64,000 bases of DNA from Sarcomyxa edulis (Eukaryota > Basidiomycota > Agaricomycetes > Agaricales > Mycenaceae). Position numbers and translations under genes: made by a program. The notes below the pieces were generated by a model, which saw only the letters and a program-made list of their open reading frames with translations, was not told the DNA's origin and did no database searches. Below are positions 22,645-34,624 of this stretch, piece after piece; the stretch's first letter is position 1; each line of letters opens with the position of its first letter. The stretch is from assembly GCA_009761415.1 (NCBI GenBank), contig QUOL01000015.1:558001-622000 (forward strand), given 5' to 3'.

Positions 22645-23374
22645 TCTAAGATTTATATGCTTTTTTTTATACATGCGCAGGAGAGATAGACTCGTTGTCA
22701 TGATTTTCTTCTTCTTGTCGGGCTGTCAGTCCTATGTACCTGTAAACTATGTCCTAAGCAGATATCAAAATACTTATATGCTAGCTACCAAACATTGTAA
22801 CCACGGCCATGGAACCTGTTTTCTGGCTAGTCGTTTGAGACAAGCATGTTTGGTTTCCATGAGTATGCCAAATACATCCGATGATCGGTTACGGGGAAGG
22901 TGGACTCGTGAGTAGGGACGAGAAGAGCAAACGAAAGTAGAGGATTGAACGGTAGTAAAACATGAACGCCAACTCATAATTAAATTCGAGAGTGAGCGAG
23001 GCCATTCGGGGCTTACCTGGTCGTCAAGGCTAAATTCAAGTGGCGTCAGTGTCATTCGGCGACGGTGCCGAGGTGGAGTAGTATGAGGGTGCCAGTTTCA
23101 GTAGATGGGCCTAGGAGGGTCACTTTTGATTGTCTCAACAAGTTCGGATAACTGACGAATATCCTCATTTAATATGAACTTTCGTGTCATTCGGCAATCG
23201 ATCATAATTTTATATTGATATCAGATAGTATAATTCGTTAGATTGTATAATACGTTAAGAAGTAGTATACGGTACTATTAGAGGGAAATGACTATACATC
23301 TATATATCGACGTAGCCCAGAACCCTCGGAGTATAGCGTTACAATAGTAAAGGGTCATAAATATGATACTAGGC
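22645..23374. other. Convergent intergenic region
   Basis: About 730 bases between the stop codons of the BTB/RCC1 gene and the transporter gene, which converge here. It is relatively AT-rich around 23160-23370. It should hold both 3' UTRs. No gene seen. Confidence 0.4.
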
Positions 23375-25189
23375 TCAAGCGGGCAGGGTTCCCGGGGTGT
23401 CCATGCCGTAGACGTGTTCGTCTTGTTTTTCTTCATGTGGAATTGAGATGATGAGAGCTTCAGGCTCTTTGGGATGTAAGAAGTCGTTACCCCTGAGACA
23501 CGGGCAAGAATTCAGTACATGCGAAAGGCAGCAAAAGAAGAGGTTAGGACTGACCAGTGGACGCATGCGAATCCTCCGACTCCTACGATGAGAGAACCTC
23601 CTACCAAGTTACCCAGGCAAACGGCCTATGGATACACAGGTCAACAATCAATCTGCGAAGGTGAGACTAGATGCTCACGGCTTGATTGTAGAGGAACCAT
23701 CCGACTGTAGTGTTGGCGCCGTACCTCATGCCGCAAGTGACGAAGAACTAACAGAGCGCAATCAGTTTATGCATTAGGAGGCTTATCCGGGTCCTGATTT
23801 ACCTGGTTAGCGATAGAATGCTCAAATCCGGCCAGCACGAAACAGACGGCAGGAACCCAAGTATGGAAGAACTTTCCAGCTCCATCCCTTGCGCCGATAC
23901 CGAGCCATACGGACATACAGACTGAGGGTAGGAATAGTGATTAGCGATTTAGAAACACACAATGTACAGCTCGACTTGCCGAGAACGTTAGCACCGATAG
24001 CTAATACATTGAGTTGTCAGATTGCGGTAAACAATTCAGGAAAATAGAAAATGTCTACCTCTTAGGAACAAGACTCCAAAGTTCCATCCTTCATGTGAAG
24101 CTTTTGACATAGCGACAGATATGACATATGAAAGATATGGTTCAGCAGCGAAGTAGTGTGTCTGTTGTTGAAAAGACGTGGCAGAGTCAGTTTCTCTGGA
24201 GCAAAAAGATGTTTCAACGCGAAGTACCTGGTAAGCCATGAGCTCCATAGTGAGGAGGTTTCCGGCCATGTTTCCGAGGTAGACCTTCGGATTTACCATT
24301 AAAGAGCGAAATTCAGGAAGAATATGTTATATCGGACGTACAACGATGAGGCCTTTGAATATCATCCATGGTGTCACTTTGTGGTGCATGATTCCGATAG
24401 CAAGAACCTATATTATGTCGCTGTTAACTGGTAGTTTGGAGTAAAATACTTTCGATGACATACTAGACAGTTTCCGGTATAGCTGAGGAAATCTTAGTCA
24501 AATCTCCAATGCGATTGAAAGAACCTGGATGTCGCTCACAGTTCACCGCCCCATAGTAGAATCCAGTGTAGAGCGAGAGGGAAAGTAAGAGCGGTCCCAA
24601 TCTGTGACAATCAACAATAGGAACGAGACGGGCTCATGACGGGACATAACGGACGTACATGTGGTAGAAGAGGATATGCAGTTCTAGTTGCCACGGCGAT
24701 ACCCCCAGACATACAGTTTCCGATGATGCCTCTTTGTGATATAGAACTCAGCAATGAGAATCTACAAATCACTCGATGAATGAAAGACGTGAGACTCACC
24801 CAACGGCGACCCAGAATCCCTGATAGGACGCGCGACGATATTGAGTCCGAAGCAATGACGTGTAAAAAGGCGTCTACTTACGGCGAGAAAGCCCATGAAA
24901 AAGGCCCGCAAGACAGAAGCTTCCCCCTGTCGAAAGAAATTCGACCGTCAGCTGTGGAATATCAGGGGCTGCCATGAAGGTAGCCAGTCGAAGAGAGAAA
25001 ACTCACTCTTTTGATAGCGGTGTTCAGCAGGATGCGTTCAACTTTTTCGGGGCCGTACCAGGATGATACCTCGTACTCAAGAGGATCAGCTTTTGGAACT
25101 TGCCGTGCCATTTGGGCTGGAGGCAAATCTGGCAACGTGTTAGAGTGAGAGGTAGAAGTGAAAAGATTGGCGTTTAGACGATTCTTCAT
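23375..25189 (-). CDS. Formate/nitrite transporter family protein
   Basis: Encodes 341 residues in 14 exons (high to low): 25007-25189, 24882-24926, 24800-24819, 24659-24731, 24540-24601, 24464-24482, 24342-24407, 24228-24284, 24059-24161, 23980-24000, 23803-23921, 23679-23747, 23555-23625, 23375-23492. After a soluble N-terminus (PEKVERILLNTAIKR) come six hydrophobic helices with FNT hallmarks: ALTFPLALHWILLWGGELYTGN, VYLGNMAGNL, IGANVLVCMSVWLG, GFEHSIANQFF and a late LGNLVGGSLIVG. The FNT family moves formate, nitrite or related small anions across the plasma membrane as pentamers; the substrate cannot be fixed here. Exons of 19, 20 and 21 nt are notable, and the intron at 23922-23979 starts with GC. 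An alternative in-frame start lies at 25237. Confidence 0.92.
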
Positions 25190-27315
25190 GATGGATAAAA
25201 AAGACGGTGCAGTGAAGTGGTTATTAAGAAGGCGCAAAACGTTGAATTTGATGGCTTCTTATTGCCCATTCGGAGAATATTGGAATCGTTCTGGAATGTG
25301 AATTTCATCGGGGCTGATGCAAGCTTCTGCAGGCAACGAATTTCGAGGAACCGTTCGATGAACTGGAGATTCAAAGATAAGGCACTGGAGGAATTGGCAG
25401 TACGGACCGACGGTACATTTGAAGTTCCGCAGCCCAAAACATACGATCGGTGGCTAAAACAAGCCTAGTGCGAGTGTTCGGCATGAACTGGTCTAAGTAT
25501 AGCTCCCCCGCGTTTACTATGAATCGCAGATTTAGAAGAGCTTCTCCTATCAATTTACCTCTTATAGTCAAAAACCCTCGGATTTAAACACGGGTACATA
25601 CCAACGAAACCCCCTCGAACTTTCCTGTAGTTTGAAGAATGGTAAGTCCGGTGGAGGAGCAGGAGGAGGGGGGGAGGACCAGGTGTATGTTCAGAGCTTC
25701 CAGCCAGGCATATTTTTTCGCCATTCACTTCCATTCCATGTATTTTTTTCCTTCGAAAAGACTCCTGGAGTCCAACTCGAGTCTCGGTCCTCGGAAAGAC
25801 CGTCCATCCCATATGGCCGATATCCGTCCTCAATAGCAAGCTGACTAGCTAGTCCGGATATGTTCCATTGACCCTTTGACATCCATTGTCAAATCGCCCA
25901 GGAGAGCCCCACAATGCCCCGCTGCTGTAGCACACTTGGCCGACACTTGGCGCACTCGTTCCCTTCCGTTTCGCTTGGTTCTGCGGGGTGATTATTTCAT
26001 GACATCAGTTACGATCGCGATCGTCTAGTATCGCCTGGTGTTTCATTGAGACCACCAGCTTGCTACAATTGAAGGTTGTAGGGAGATCATGCAGCTCTGC
26101 TGCGACTGGCACATCAATGACCATCCTCATTCGGCAGGAAGGAAAATTCATACCAAATCCATACACAAAGACATCCAGAGATACGGACGTCGGAACCGCG
26201 TACTGCGTCACCTAATATCTATCAATTGAACTGGTTTAGGTGCCTGACAAAGGCTAGAGGCCACGGGCACTGCCGCCGCGCCCTAATAGGCCGCTTATCC
26301 ATCGATTTAAGACTCATCTTGTAAGTACGATCCACAATTTTGGGCAGCCAGACGCCAAGGTCGCGACAGCATCTAGTTCACTGTCTTCGGGTGCCAACAG
26401 AGTCTAGGTAGATGAACGATAGGAGATACGTGCGACACGCACGCAAGCTCGAAGAGACAGGATCTACCCGAGGTCGGTCACCTCCCAGATATTCGTGAGA
26501 CAAGTCATCGCGACGAAGAAAACCAGGAGCAACTCACATGCATTTACCAGCAAGCTCGTCGAATCGGAACACGAGAAAGTGTTGCACGGCAAAGAATTCA
26601 AATGAGAACACGCCCACATGACAGAAGAACACGGGGTGATGAAGGGTGATGATCATTGGATGTTAGAGTGTCGTTGAAGTCTTCACATTACTGACTCGGA
26701 CGTGTACGGCGACGTGCTAGTGGCGACCGGTTTCAACAATGAGCCAGGATCAGACACTGATAGTGAAAAGGATGAGTGGCGCTGTCCCCAGTCGAACCTG
26801 TGTCTTTACTAGAAAACAGTCTTCGAGTGCTCTGATTCTGATGTAGCGCGTCTTTGGCGCAGGTCAGTCAGACTACATAATCCTGTCGACGTAGTGGCCG
26901 GCAATGTGTACGTGTTTCGGCTATTGACGTGCACTAATAAGTTCAACGTGTCCGTGGACAGTTGCAGACGATCCCTACAAATTGATTATCGTCATGTGAG
27001 GGATTTGCATTTCAAACAAGTGCCAAGTTTCAAACTCACATTTCCATTTCCAATGACTCCGGATTTATGGCTTTTCTGGGCGATTATTGGCTCGCTCCCA
27101 AAAGGTAAAGGTTAGAACGTCGAACTTGACTTTGAACCTGTACCTCCAAATTATCCATCATATATTTCTGTTCTGTACTAGGCGGAGGTGCGGTGGTAGT
27201 CATACAGAAGAACACATTAGGGATCTCCGCGAAGAAAAGAAATTGCAACCAAAGCCAGCCTATAAATTTGTCCATATATCCTATCGTCCATAGCTTTCAC
27301 CACCTATCGACCGGA
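25190..27315. other. Gap without a supported gene
   Basis: About 2.1 kb upstream of the transporter and downstream of coronin. Frames of 60-95 codons occur on both strands but none shows a domain, a signal peptide or plausible exon joining. The 25200-25500 part probably contains the transporter promoter. Confidence 0.4.
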
Positions 27316-29212
27316 TCAGCCATCTAGCAACGCCTGGGCAGCTTTCCTCGCATTTGCTCTGATACCCTCGACTTGCAACTCGAGGTTCCTGATCTTCTCT
27401 CGCGCCTCACGAAGTTCGGAGTTGAGGCGAGCATTTTCTTCTTTGAGGCCTGCATCGGCATTGGGTTGGGCCTGCGACTGCTGTGGTGGGGAATAAGATT
27501 GGGACTGGGAACGCGCGATGGACTTGGGTTCGATGGGAGACGAAGGCGCTACGGGTTCAGGTATATGAGCTGGCGGGGCTGGTTCGGATTTCTGCCTGGA
27601 AATAGGAGCTGGGGTAGGAGCTGGAGGTGATTCGGACGTGTACGACTTGGTGGCCGCGGGTGCTGGTGCGGGTGCGGGTGCTGCAGCCGAGCCTGTGGGG
27701 CTTGCGCTAGCGAATGACACTTTGCCGTCATCAAGACTGACAACTTTCCTAGGAGCTGTCTTTCCGTTGAAGAATTCGGCAGCAGAGAGGGACGGTTCGA
27801 TGGCTGGTGCTGGAGGGAATATGTCTGACTGGAAAGAGTCGGCCTAAATACTTGACAAATTAGTACGTTTTCTGGGAAGATACTGACTGGACGCGCCTTT
27901 CTTGGACAAATGAACGCGATAGGTTCAACACTAGATCCACAGAGTTTATACGCGCGTGCAATCTCGCAATCGCCAACGCTGAGGGCACGACGGGGAAGGA
28001 AACACATTCCGCGCTGAGGGTCAGAGGACTTGTGTTCGTCCAAGCCAAATAGGGAATCAGACTCATATTCGTAGTATCGGATATTTCCATCCCTGGAAGG
28101 TATCGTTCAGTAAGCGACAGTCGAGGAACGGTTTTTGACTTACCCTTTGCCAGCTAGATGAACAGTGCCGGGGATAAGCACGAGTTGACGTATGTACAGA
28201 GAGGCACTTACCAAGGAACAGGATGTTATTATCTGTCCAGAAGGGCATGACTACTCCTGAACTTTGATCCAGGACGATGGTTTTGACGTTATTCAAACTG
28301 CCAGCATCCCATACGCTGACCTGGCGATCACTCATTTTACTGAACCCAGTAGTAGCGATCTTGTCAAGTTCTCCCATCCAGACTGCGCGTGATCCCTTGA
28401 TCCCTCCATGACCATCCGTAATACGAACTGCCGTTCCTCCAGCACGGGGATCGAATAATCGGAGTTTACGATCTCTGCAGGTGGTGACGAGGAGAGTTCC
28501 AGTAGGATTGAATGCAATACTCTGGATCGCATCACCGTGTCCACTCAACACGCTCCTGGCCTCTTCAGTATTCGCCAAATCCCACAACTTGACGACGTGT
28601 TCACCCGAAGCACTCGCCAGCACATTCTCTGCAGTAGGATGAAACGCGACTTGGCCGACTTTTCTAGCCGATGCATCGATCCTGGCGACAGGATCAAAAT
28701 CGCGAGGTTCCCAGTGCTCTTGGGCCCAGCCTTCAAAGTCGTTCGCATCGACTTTCCAGATGAGGACTTTACCATCTTCTCCGGCTGACGCGACGATGGA
28801 GTCGTTGTGAGGCGACCAATCGGTGTCTAGGACAGGCGCAGTATGAGATCTGGCCAAGGGAAGGTTGTCAGGTAGTTTGTGGGGGAAATTAGGGACGGCA
28901 GCGAATGGAGAGGGTAAAGGCAAGATGGCGAACGCGCCTCCGCCCGACGCATTCCAGTTGATGCTGATATATTTCTGTGGATGTATTAGCTGTATAATGT
29001 ATACTCAATTCTGTGACTTTGCACTGACAGCAGATGCCGAGATAACGTTGGTATCCCAAGCGCTGTTGGTGACTTTTACATTCTCGAGATTGTGTTCTTT
29101 CTTTGCTGTCTGTCCAAAGACGTGTCTTTGGATTATGTTCGATTTCAGTACGTTTTCGAGTATATTTCAATGCCACTCACCGATACTTGGAAGCGCGTAC
29201 GAAACGAGACAT
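27316..29212 (-). CDS. CRN1: Coronin (actin-binding WD-repeat protein)
   Basis: Encodes 541 residues from exons 29181-29212, 29029-29125, 28212-28974, 28144-28153, 27897-28092 and 27316-27843. The start MSRFVRASKYRHVFGQ and the following NVKVTNSAWDTN are typical coronin. A WD-repeat propeller follows (APVLDTDWSPHND, VGQVAFHPTAENVLASASG, DAIQSIAFNPTGTLLVTTCRD), then the conserved FICPRKADSFQSDIFPP, a low-complexity Ala/Pro/Ser-rich linker, and a C-terminal coiled coil (LKEENARLNSELREAREKI) for oligomerisation. Coronins bind F-actin and regulate Arp2/3 at cortical patches. Exon 4 is only 10 nt. The intron at 27844-27896 must start with GC to keep the conserved PRKADSF junction. The gene is divergent from the T-protein gene. 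Confidence 0.95.
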
Positions 29213-29351
29213 GGTGTTGTGTTGTCAAGAGCAGTAGTAGCAGTGCACAGCTGGAACTCGTCGGCGCTCAAAATACGGCTAATGGATATTTGTATTTTTG
29301 TCGAGTTTATCTCTTGCAAGCTGGTCTCCGTTCAGCTTTCTCCGAGGAAAG
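29213..29351. promoter_or_regulatory. Compact divergent promoter, coronin / T-protein
   Basis: Only 139 bases separate the coronin start codon (minus, 29212) from the T-protein start codon (plus, 29352). Both promoters and 5' UTRs must fit here or extend into the opposite gene. I see no obvious TATA box in either direction. Confidence 0.6.
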
Positions 29352-30961
29352 ATGGCAATTGCTCGCAGTTTCTCGCTTTTGAGTCTGAGAGCAGGAGGAG
29401 CTTTGCGAGTGGGTCGTTCGACCATAGCATGTCGTGGACTGGCTACTCATTCTGAAGAGGTGAGTCGTCTACTCACTTGCACCTACAACTCGTCCTGAAC
29501 TTCCGCTATTCTCCTAGCTGAAGAAAACAGGGCTTTACGACTTCCATATCGCTCATGGAGCAAAGATGGTGCCATTCGCTGGCTATTCGATGCCACTCGC
29601 GTACGACGGTGTCGGTCAAGGTAAAGTGGACAGATGTTCATTCATTTTACGTTGAAAATTCAACAGATGACAGTGGCGAGTCATAAACATGTTCGTGAAA
29701 GTGTAGGTCTCTTCGATGTCGGACATATGGTCCAGTCAAAGTCAGTATAATATATTCCCCTGTCTACCTATCCGCTTCATCTCATTGCAGCTTTCTCGGC
29801 CCAACGGCGACCGCTTTCCTCGAACACATCACCCCCTCGTCTCTTCAGACACTCCCTTCTTACTCCTCGACCCTTTCTCTCCTACTTAACCCATCGGGCG
29901 GTATCATCGATGATACTATCATCACCAAACACGCTGAAGACGCGTACTACGTTGTCACGAACGCCGGATGTCGCGATCAAGACCTGGCATGGTTCAAGGA
30001 GCGGCTGGAAGAATGGAACAAGGGGGAAAAGGCCCAGAAGGAAGGCGGGGTGGAGCTGGAGGTCCTAGAAGGGTGGGGCTTGCTTGCTCTTCAAGGTTAA
30101 CATTCGTGCCTTGCAGTGCCTTGTCTCATCACTCATTCCCGATGACGTTTTCAGGTCCAGAGGCAGCTTCATACTTGCAAGGTCTGACATCCTACGACCT
30201 CGCCGGTCTTACATTTGGTAAATCCGCGTTCATATCCATGGAAGGATTTAACCTCCACGTCGCTCGAGGCGGGTACACAGGCGAGGACGGGTTCGAGATC
30301 TCGATCCCTCCATCCCAGACTATGGATGTCGCAAAACTATTGTCGAAATCGCCGGTCCAGCTAACAGGTCTAGGTGCTCGCGATAGTCTGCGTCTCGAAG
30401 CCGGGATGTGTCTTTATGGGAGCGATATTGATCAGACTACGAGCCCCGTTGAAGCTGGATTGACGTGGGTTATCGGGAAAGACCGGAAACAGAATGGTGA
30501 TTTCATTGGTGCGGATGCTGTCCGTAAACATTTGAAGGACGGCGCGCCAAGGCGAAGGGTTGGAATGATTGTTGAAGGGGCCCCAGCGAGACGTAGGTCT
30601 ATTTTCTTCCGGCTATTCTCTTGTGGCCACGTTTGACTATCATCCGATCACTGACGCCTACTGCTGCCCTAAATTTATAGACGGTGCTAAAATATTTTCG
30701 CCCGATGGTAAAGAGGAACTTGGTTAGTATCTTTCTAATTTTCTCTGATATCACTCTCGCTCTGACGACGGTTGTCTCTGTTCAGGCGTTGTGACCTCTG
30801 GCATACCGTCTCCTACTCTGAACAAAAATATCGCTATGGGATACGTGGCAACTGGCTTCCACAAAAAAGGAACAGAAGTACAGGTCGAGGTAAGAGGTAA
30901 GTTGAGGCAGGCAGTAGTCACCCCAATGCCGTTCGTCAAAACGAGCTACTGGAGGGGGTAG
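29352..30961 (+). CDS. GCV1: Aminomethyltransferase, glycine cleavage system T protein
   Basis: Encodes 412 residues from exons 29352-29459, 29518-29620, 29674-29740, 29791-30095, 30155-30592, 30681-30722 and 30786-30961. The first 35 residues are Arg/Ser-rich ([19 protein letters not shown]), a mitochondrial presequence. Family motifs follow: [79 protein letters not shown] and a C-terminal [11 protein letters not shown]. The enzyme takes the aminomethyl group from H protein and transfers its one-carbon unit to tetrahydrofolate, releasing ammonia, in the mitochondrial matrix. For the second intron I use the acceptor at 29673, because QVASHKHVR then continues the conserved frame; the nearer AG at 29666 breaks it. 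Confidence 0.95.
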
Positions 30962-33900
30962 TGTGGAACATCCGTTAGACCTATCCTATTACTTGCCCTG
31001 ATTCAACGTGACTGGTCGACGAATATGACAAGCTGAGTAGCTGCCCCTTTTGAATAGTATCAAGGGGATATCTTAGTGAAGATTACTTCCATGATGTCGT
31101 TCGACAAGCTGAACTCAAAGACAGGATTGAAATTTTTGTCGGCCAGGACTTGGAGGGATCGTCCCATATGTATCAACAGGGACAAAAAGATTGTAACTGG
31201 GGTCTGGAGACCGGCACAACAAATCAGCATCCCAAATAGCAAATATTTCTCTCACCACCGACTTGTATTGTATCGACGCATGAAAGTCGCTGTTTTTGAC
31301 GTCGATGCTAGTCTCACGGTATTCGCCACTCCCAATCATCTCATTTAGGTACTGCTGGAGGAAAGTTCGCTCATCATCCACCAGAATCTGCAGGAGGTCC
31401 TCCACAAGTCCGAGTCCCTAGAGGTTGCTGAAAAGAGCTTGCTCTAAGTGTGGTGAAGCATCCGACGTGCCAGCCAATCATTCAGTATCTTCTAAGAGCC
31501 AAATTCCAGCGATGCGATTCTAATTCGTGCATTGTAAACCCCAAGCGGACCCAGAGTCAGGGTAATCTTGAATCGGTCCTGGTAAAGGCCGAATAACAAC
31601 CGCACGGTATTAAATTCCTCGAAGAGATTTCACCGTGTCCAATCGACACGACTTGTTACTTAGAATATGTCTGGAGCTATACGTTACGGATCTCTTGAGA
31701 TATCACAGATTACAAGAAGTGACATCATAGTCAAGAGACGTTCGCTGACTGCAGACAAGTTTGAGTCGAGTGTCTATCAAGATTCTATGGCTGCACGTGC
31801 CGTATCGGAGCCTTGTACGAAACAAAGACCTTGACGAAGACGTACTGCATCGCATTGTGACCTGAACGAGTCTTGTTGGGAAGATTTATTGAAGAGTTCT
31901 GGCAAGTAAAACTATATGAGCAGTGGGTGGGGTGATAGTTCAGAAAGGGACACCATTAGACCAACCGAAGTAATATCCGCAGACCTCTTACCTCAGGCCT
32001 CAGCAGTGGACCACCGAAGATGTTCAACCAAGAACTCTGGTTCGGATGGAGAACCATCAGAATATGATAACTAGGAGAAAGTTGCTTCGAAAAGACAGTC
32101 TTTCACGTAGTTGTAGGCCTCCCACTCCCTCGAGGACCGTCGTATGATCTACGAGGAAGAGTTGAGTGATAATCGGCGAGCGCCGAATGGCCGAGCACGT
32201 GACGTTCGGCAAACTCTCGGCATGACGCGCTTGTACATGTTTATTTCAGGAGCTGATCAACTTGTACGCCCGAAACCACGACGGTGGCTCGACGGTGGCT
32301 TTAGCCAAGCTCTAGCAGAAGAACTGACAGTGATTTTGAGGACTATCGTGTAGTCGTGGATTGAAAAATGTAGGAATGTCGCCGTCATAGAGCATGGTCG
32401 TGGCGTCGAGCCGCACATCTATTTTTCCTGGAGCAACTATAAGAGTAGGGAATTCGGCAAGCGCGGCAGCGGCTGAAAAGGAACTGGCATTAGAAAAAGA
32501 GTTGAGAGGCAAATGAACGGGGAAAGATATTGAGGGGGATTCTCATGAAACGACCGCAAGAAGACTTTTTGAGAGACGATATAGGATCGCAGTATTTCGG
32601 GAAAGAGGTCAGAATGAAGGTCTGGAACTGTCCATGTCGATGCTTGTGCCGGAAAGGCTTGTGGCCACTTCGGACACGAACAGATGCAGATTTTTCGATT
32701 CCAGAAACCTGCTAACCAATTGTTGTTGATATAGAAGGTGATTGATTTATTCCCTACGGATCCGGATCCGGCTCCTTGGACAGGAATTGCGTTGGAGCCT
32801 ATATTTGCATCATGATGTCGAGGGAAGGATGATCTCGACGGAGGTGATGTGGATGGAGCTATCCCCAAGGTCTGATTCATTTCAGGAAGGCTTCTGGAGA
32901 TAATGGCACGATTTCTAGATGATGGAACAGACATGTCACCGGCGCTGGAAGATAACGTAGGACGGAGCTTAAGCTCACCCTTGACGCATGAAATGCTCCA
33001 CGAAACGCTGTCAACGCTGTAACGTTGGATAGGTCTATCTGAGTAGCGACAACAGCTACGAGATACTGTATTTCAGAGTAGAAAGAGGTCCATGAGGCCA
33101 CTACACAAAACAAGAGAAACAACGGTCTTTGAGGATGTAGATAATTTACGAGCCAAAAGCGCGTGCACCTTGAACCTCCTTGAGACACACCCTGCCAGTG
33201 AACGCCGTGATGTCACGGAGTAAAACCTGCGGCGAAGGCGACGGAAAGGCCAGAAAAGTGATAACGGAGACTTGTGAATTCGGATATTTTATCTGACAGT
33301 TAGCATGGATCGAGGTGACGTGGAATAGTCCCGCACACCATTACGATCCTGTTGCACATGTAACCTCTGAATTGAATCCTTGCATGCGACGGAAAAGAAA
33401 CACTCGAAGGCGCTAGACAAATATTAACAGGCCAAATGTTGATAGAAAATGGGTTACAAGCGTCTCGCGCGCGTGGCTCGAGTCTCGGGAAGTAACGGAA
33501 CTATCAAGAAGCTTCAAGATACAGCTTTGAACTGCAATGTAAACATAGGCCTAGATGATATGAGGCTAGACAGCTCCTAAACCTTGAGCGCTAGCGTTGA
33601 TTGATACCACAGAAGTTCGATCCAGTCCTAGGTAGACAGGAAAAACTTGAGGACGGCGCCGAGTAAAAATTCCAAGGCGGTCACCGTATACGTCTGAGAT
33701 GGGATTGGAATTGGGACCAAATGTAAGGTGGCATTATGTGGACATATTACATTCGGATCTCGGAAAGCTGCGAGATAAGACCTGTATCGATAAGAGAGTT
33801 AAATGTTAATCAGATTAGCTATAGACATCTATCGGCATGAACATACGTTAAATGATACAGGAACACTCTACTACGCTGACGCCATTAGCTCGAAAGGAGG

Positions 33901-34624
33901 ATCCAGGATGAGAGTCTTTCCAAGAGGCCGCGACCTGGGACTTGGGGAGGCACGATCGAGGAGGCACGGAGAAGGGAACACTGCGAAACGAGTCGAACAC
34001 GACCAAGAGTGGAGAAAGCCAAGCTTGTCCAAGACATTATATCCAATACCGCGGATGTCCGAGAAAGTGACCTTCAAGTTAAGATATCTGACAAGCGAGT
34101 AGCGTGTAGGCATCTTTGACTGTACAGAAACATGAAGTTGATCGATGAACGCATGTGCGTGAGGATCACTTGAGAGCTCCGCCCGGGAATGAGTCTACGA
34201 GAGAAGGATCAGAATGGCAAGCGTGGTAAGTAGTGAATGGAAAACACACCAGCTAGCGAACCCGAAGACGTCCTGAAGCAAGCTTTCATTGGAAGTAATG
34301 AGTGATCAGGCCCAGGATGCCATCTAGCACATCGACATCGCCGATTATAGAGTATTGGCTAGTGCTAGTGATGGCGCTTGAACTCGACTCGAGCTCGTCG
34401 AGGGTAACGACGAGTAAAAAGAAACGGAAAACGATCAAAAGAAACATCGAGAGGAATTTCTAGCAGACTCTGGTCCCTGGACCTCCACATGGCACTCACT
34501 TCTACCGCCGGACCTCACCTGCTGTCCTCGTCGCAAGCGCATGGCATCTCATTGTGACTATAGAAGTCAACTGCAAGCATACCTCGTACCCGTTTCTTTC
34601 ATCTAAACTCGCTCTCCCTCTCAA
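30962..34624. other. Large gap, no confident gene
   Basis: About 3.7 kb between the T-protein stop and the glycolipid transfer gene. Possible decayed coding sequence lies near 31070-31450 (listed separately). A 165-codon minus-strand frame (32437-32934) has no domain or signal. The last 120 bases before 34625 are the promoter/5' UTR, recognisable because they were copied into the pseudogene at 57.7 kb. Confidence 0.4.
31070..31447 (+). pseudogene. Possible decayed coding sequence
   Basis: One plus-strand frame reads EDYFHDVVRQAELKDRIEIF followed by VGQDLEGSSHMYQQGQKDC and closes at 31241. Another, from about 31349, reads LLEESSLIIHQNLQEVLHKS and ends at 31447. Both have amphipathic, protein-like composition, but stops fall between them and no clean splicing links them. 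I do not recognise the family. It may be a degraded gene or chance; minus-strand frames overlap it. Confidence 0.2.

Noticed and set aside
29621..29666. Shorter second intron in the T-protein gene, ending at the first AG (CAACAG)
   Set aside because: It shifts the frame into a stop within a few codons; the AG at 29673 restores the conserved VASHKHVR sequence.
32437..32934. 165-codon minus-strand frame
   Set aside because: No domain, no signal peptide, odd composition, no supporting exons; kept only as part of the gap description.
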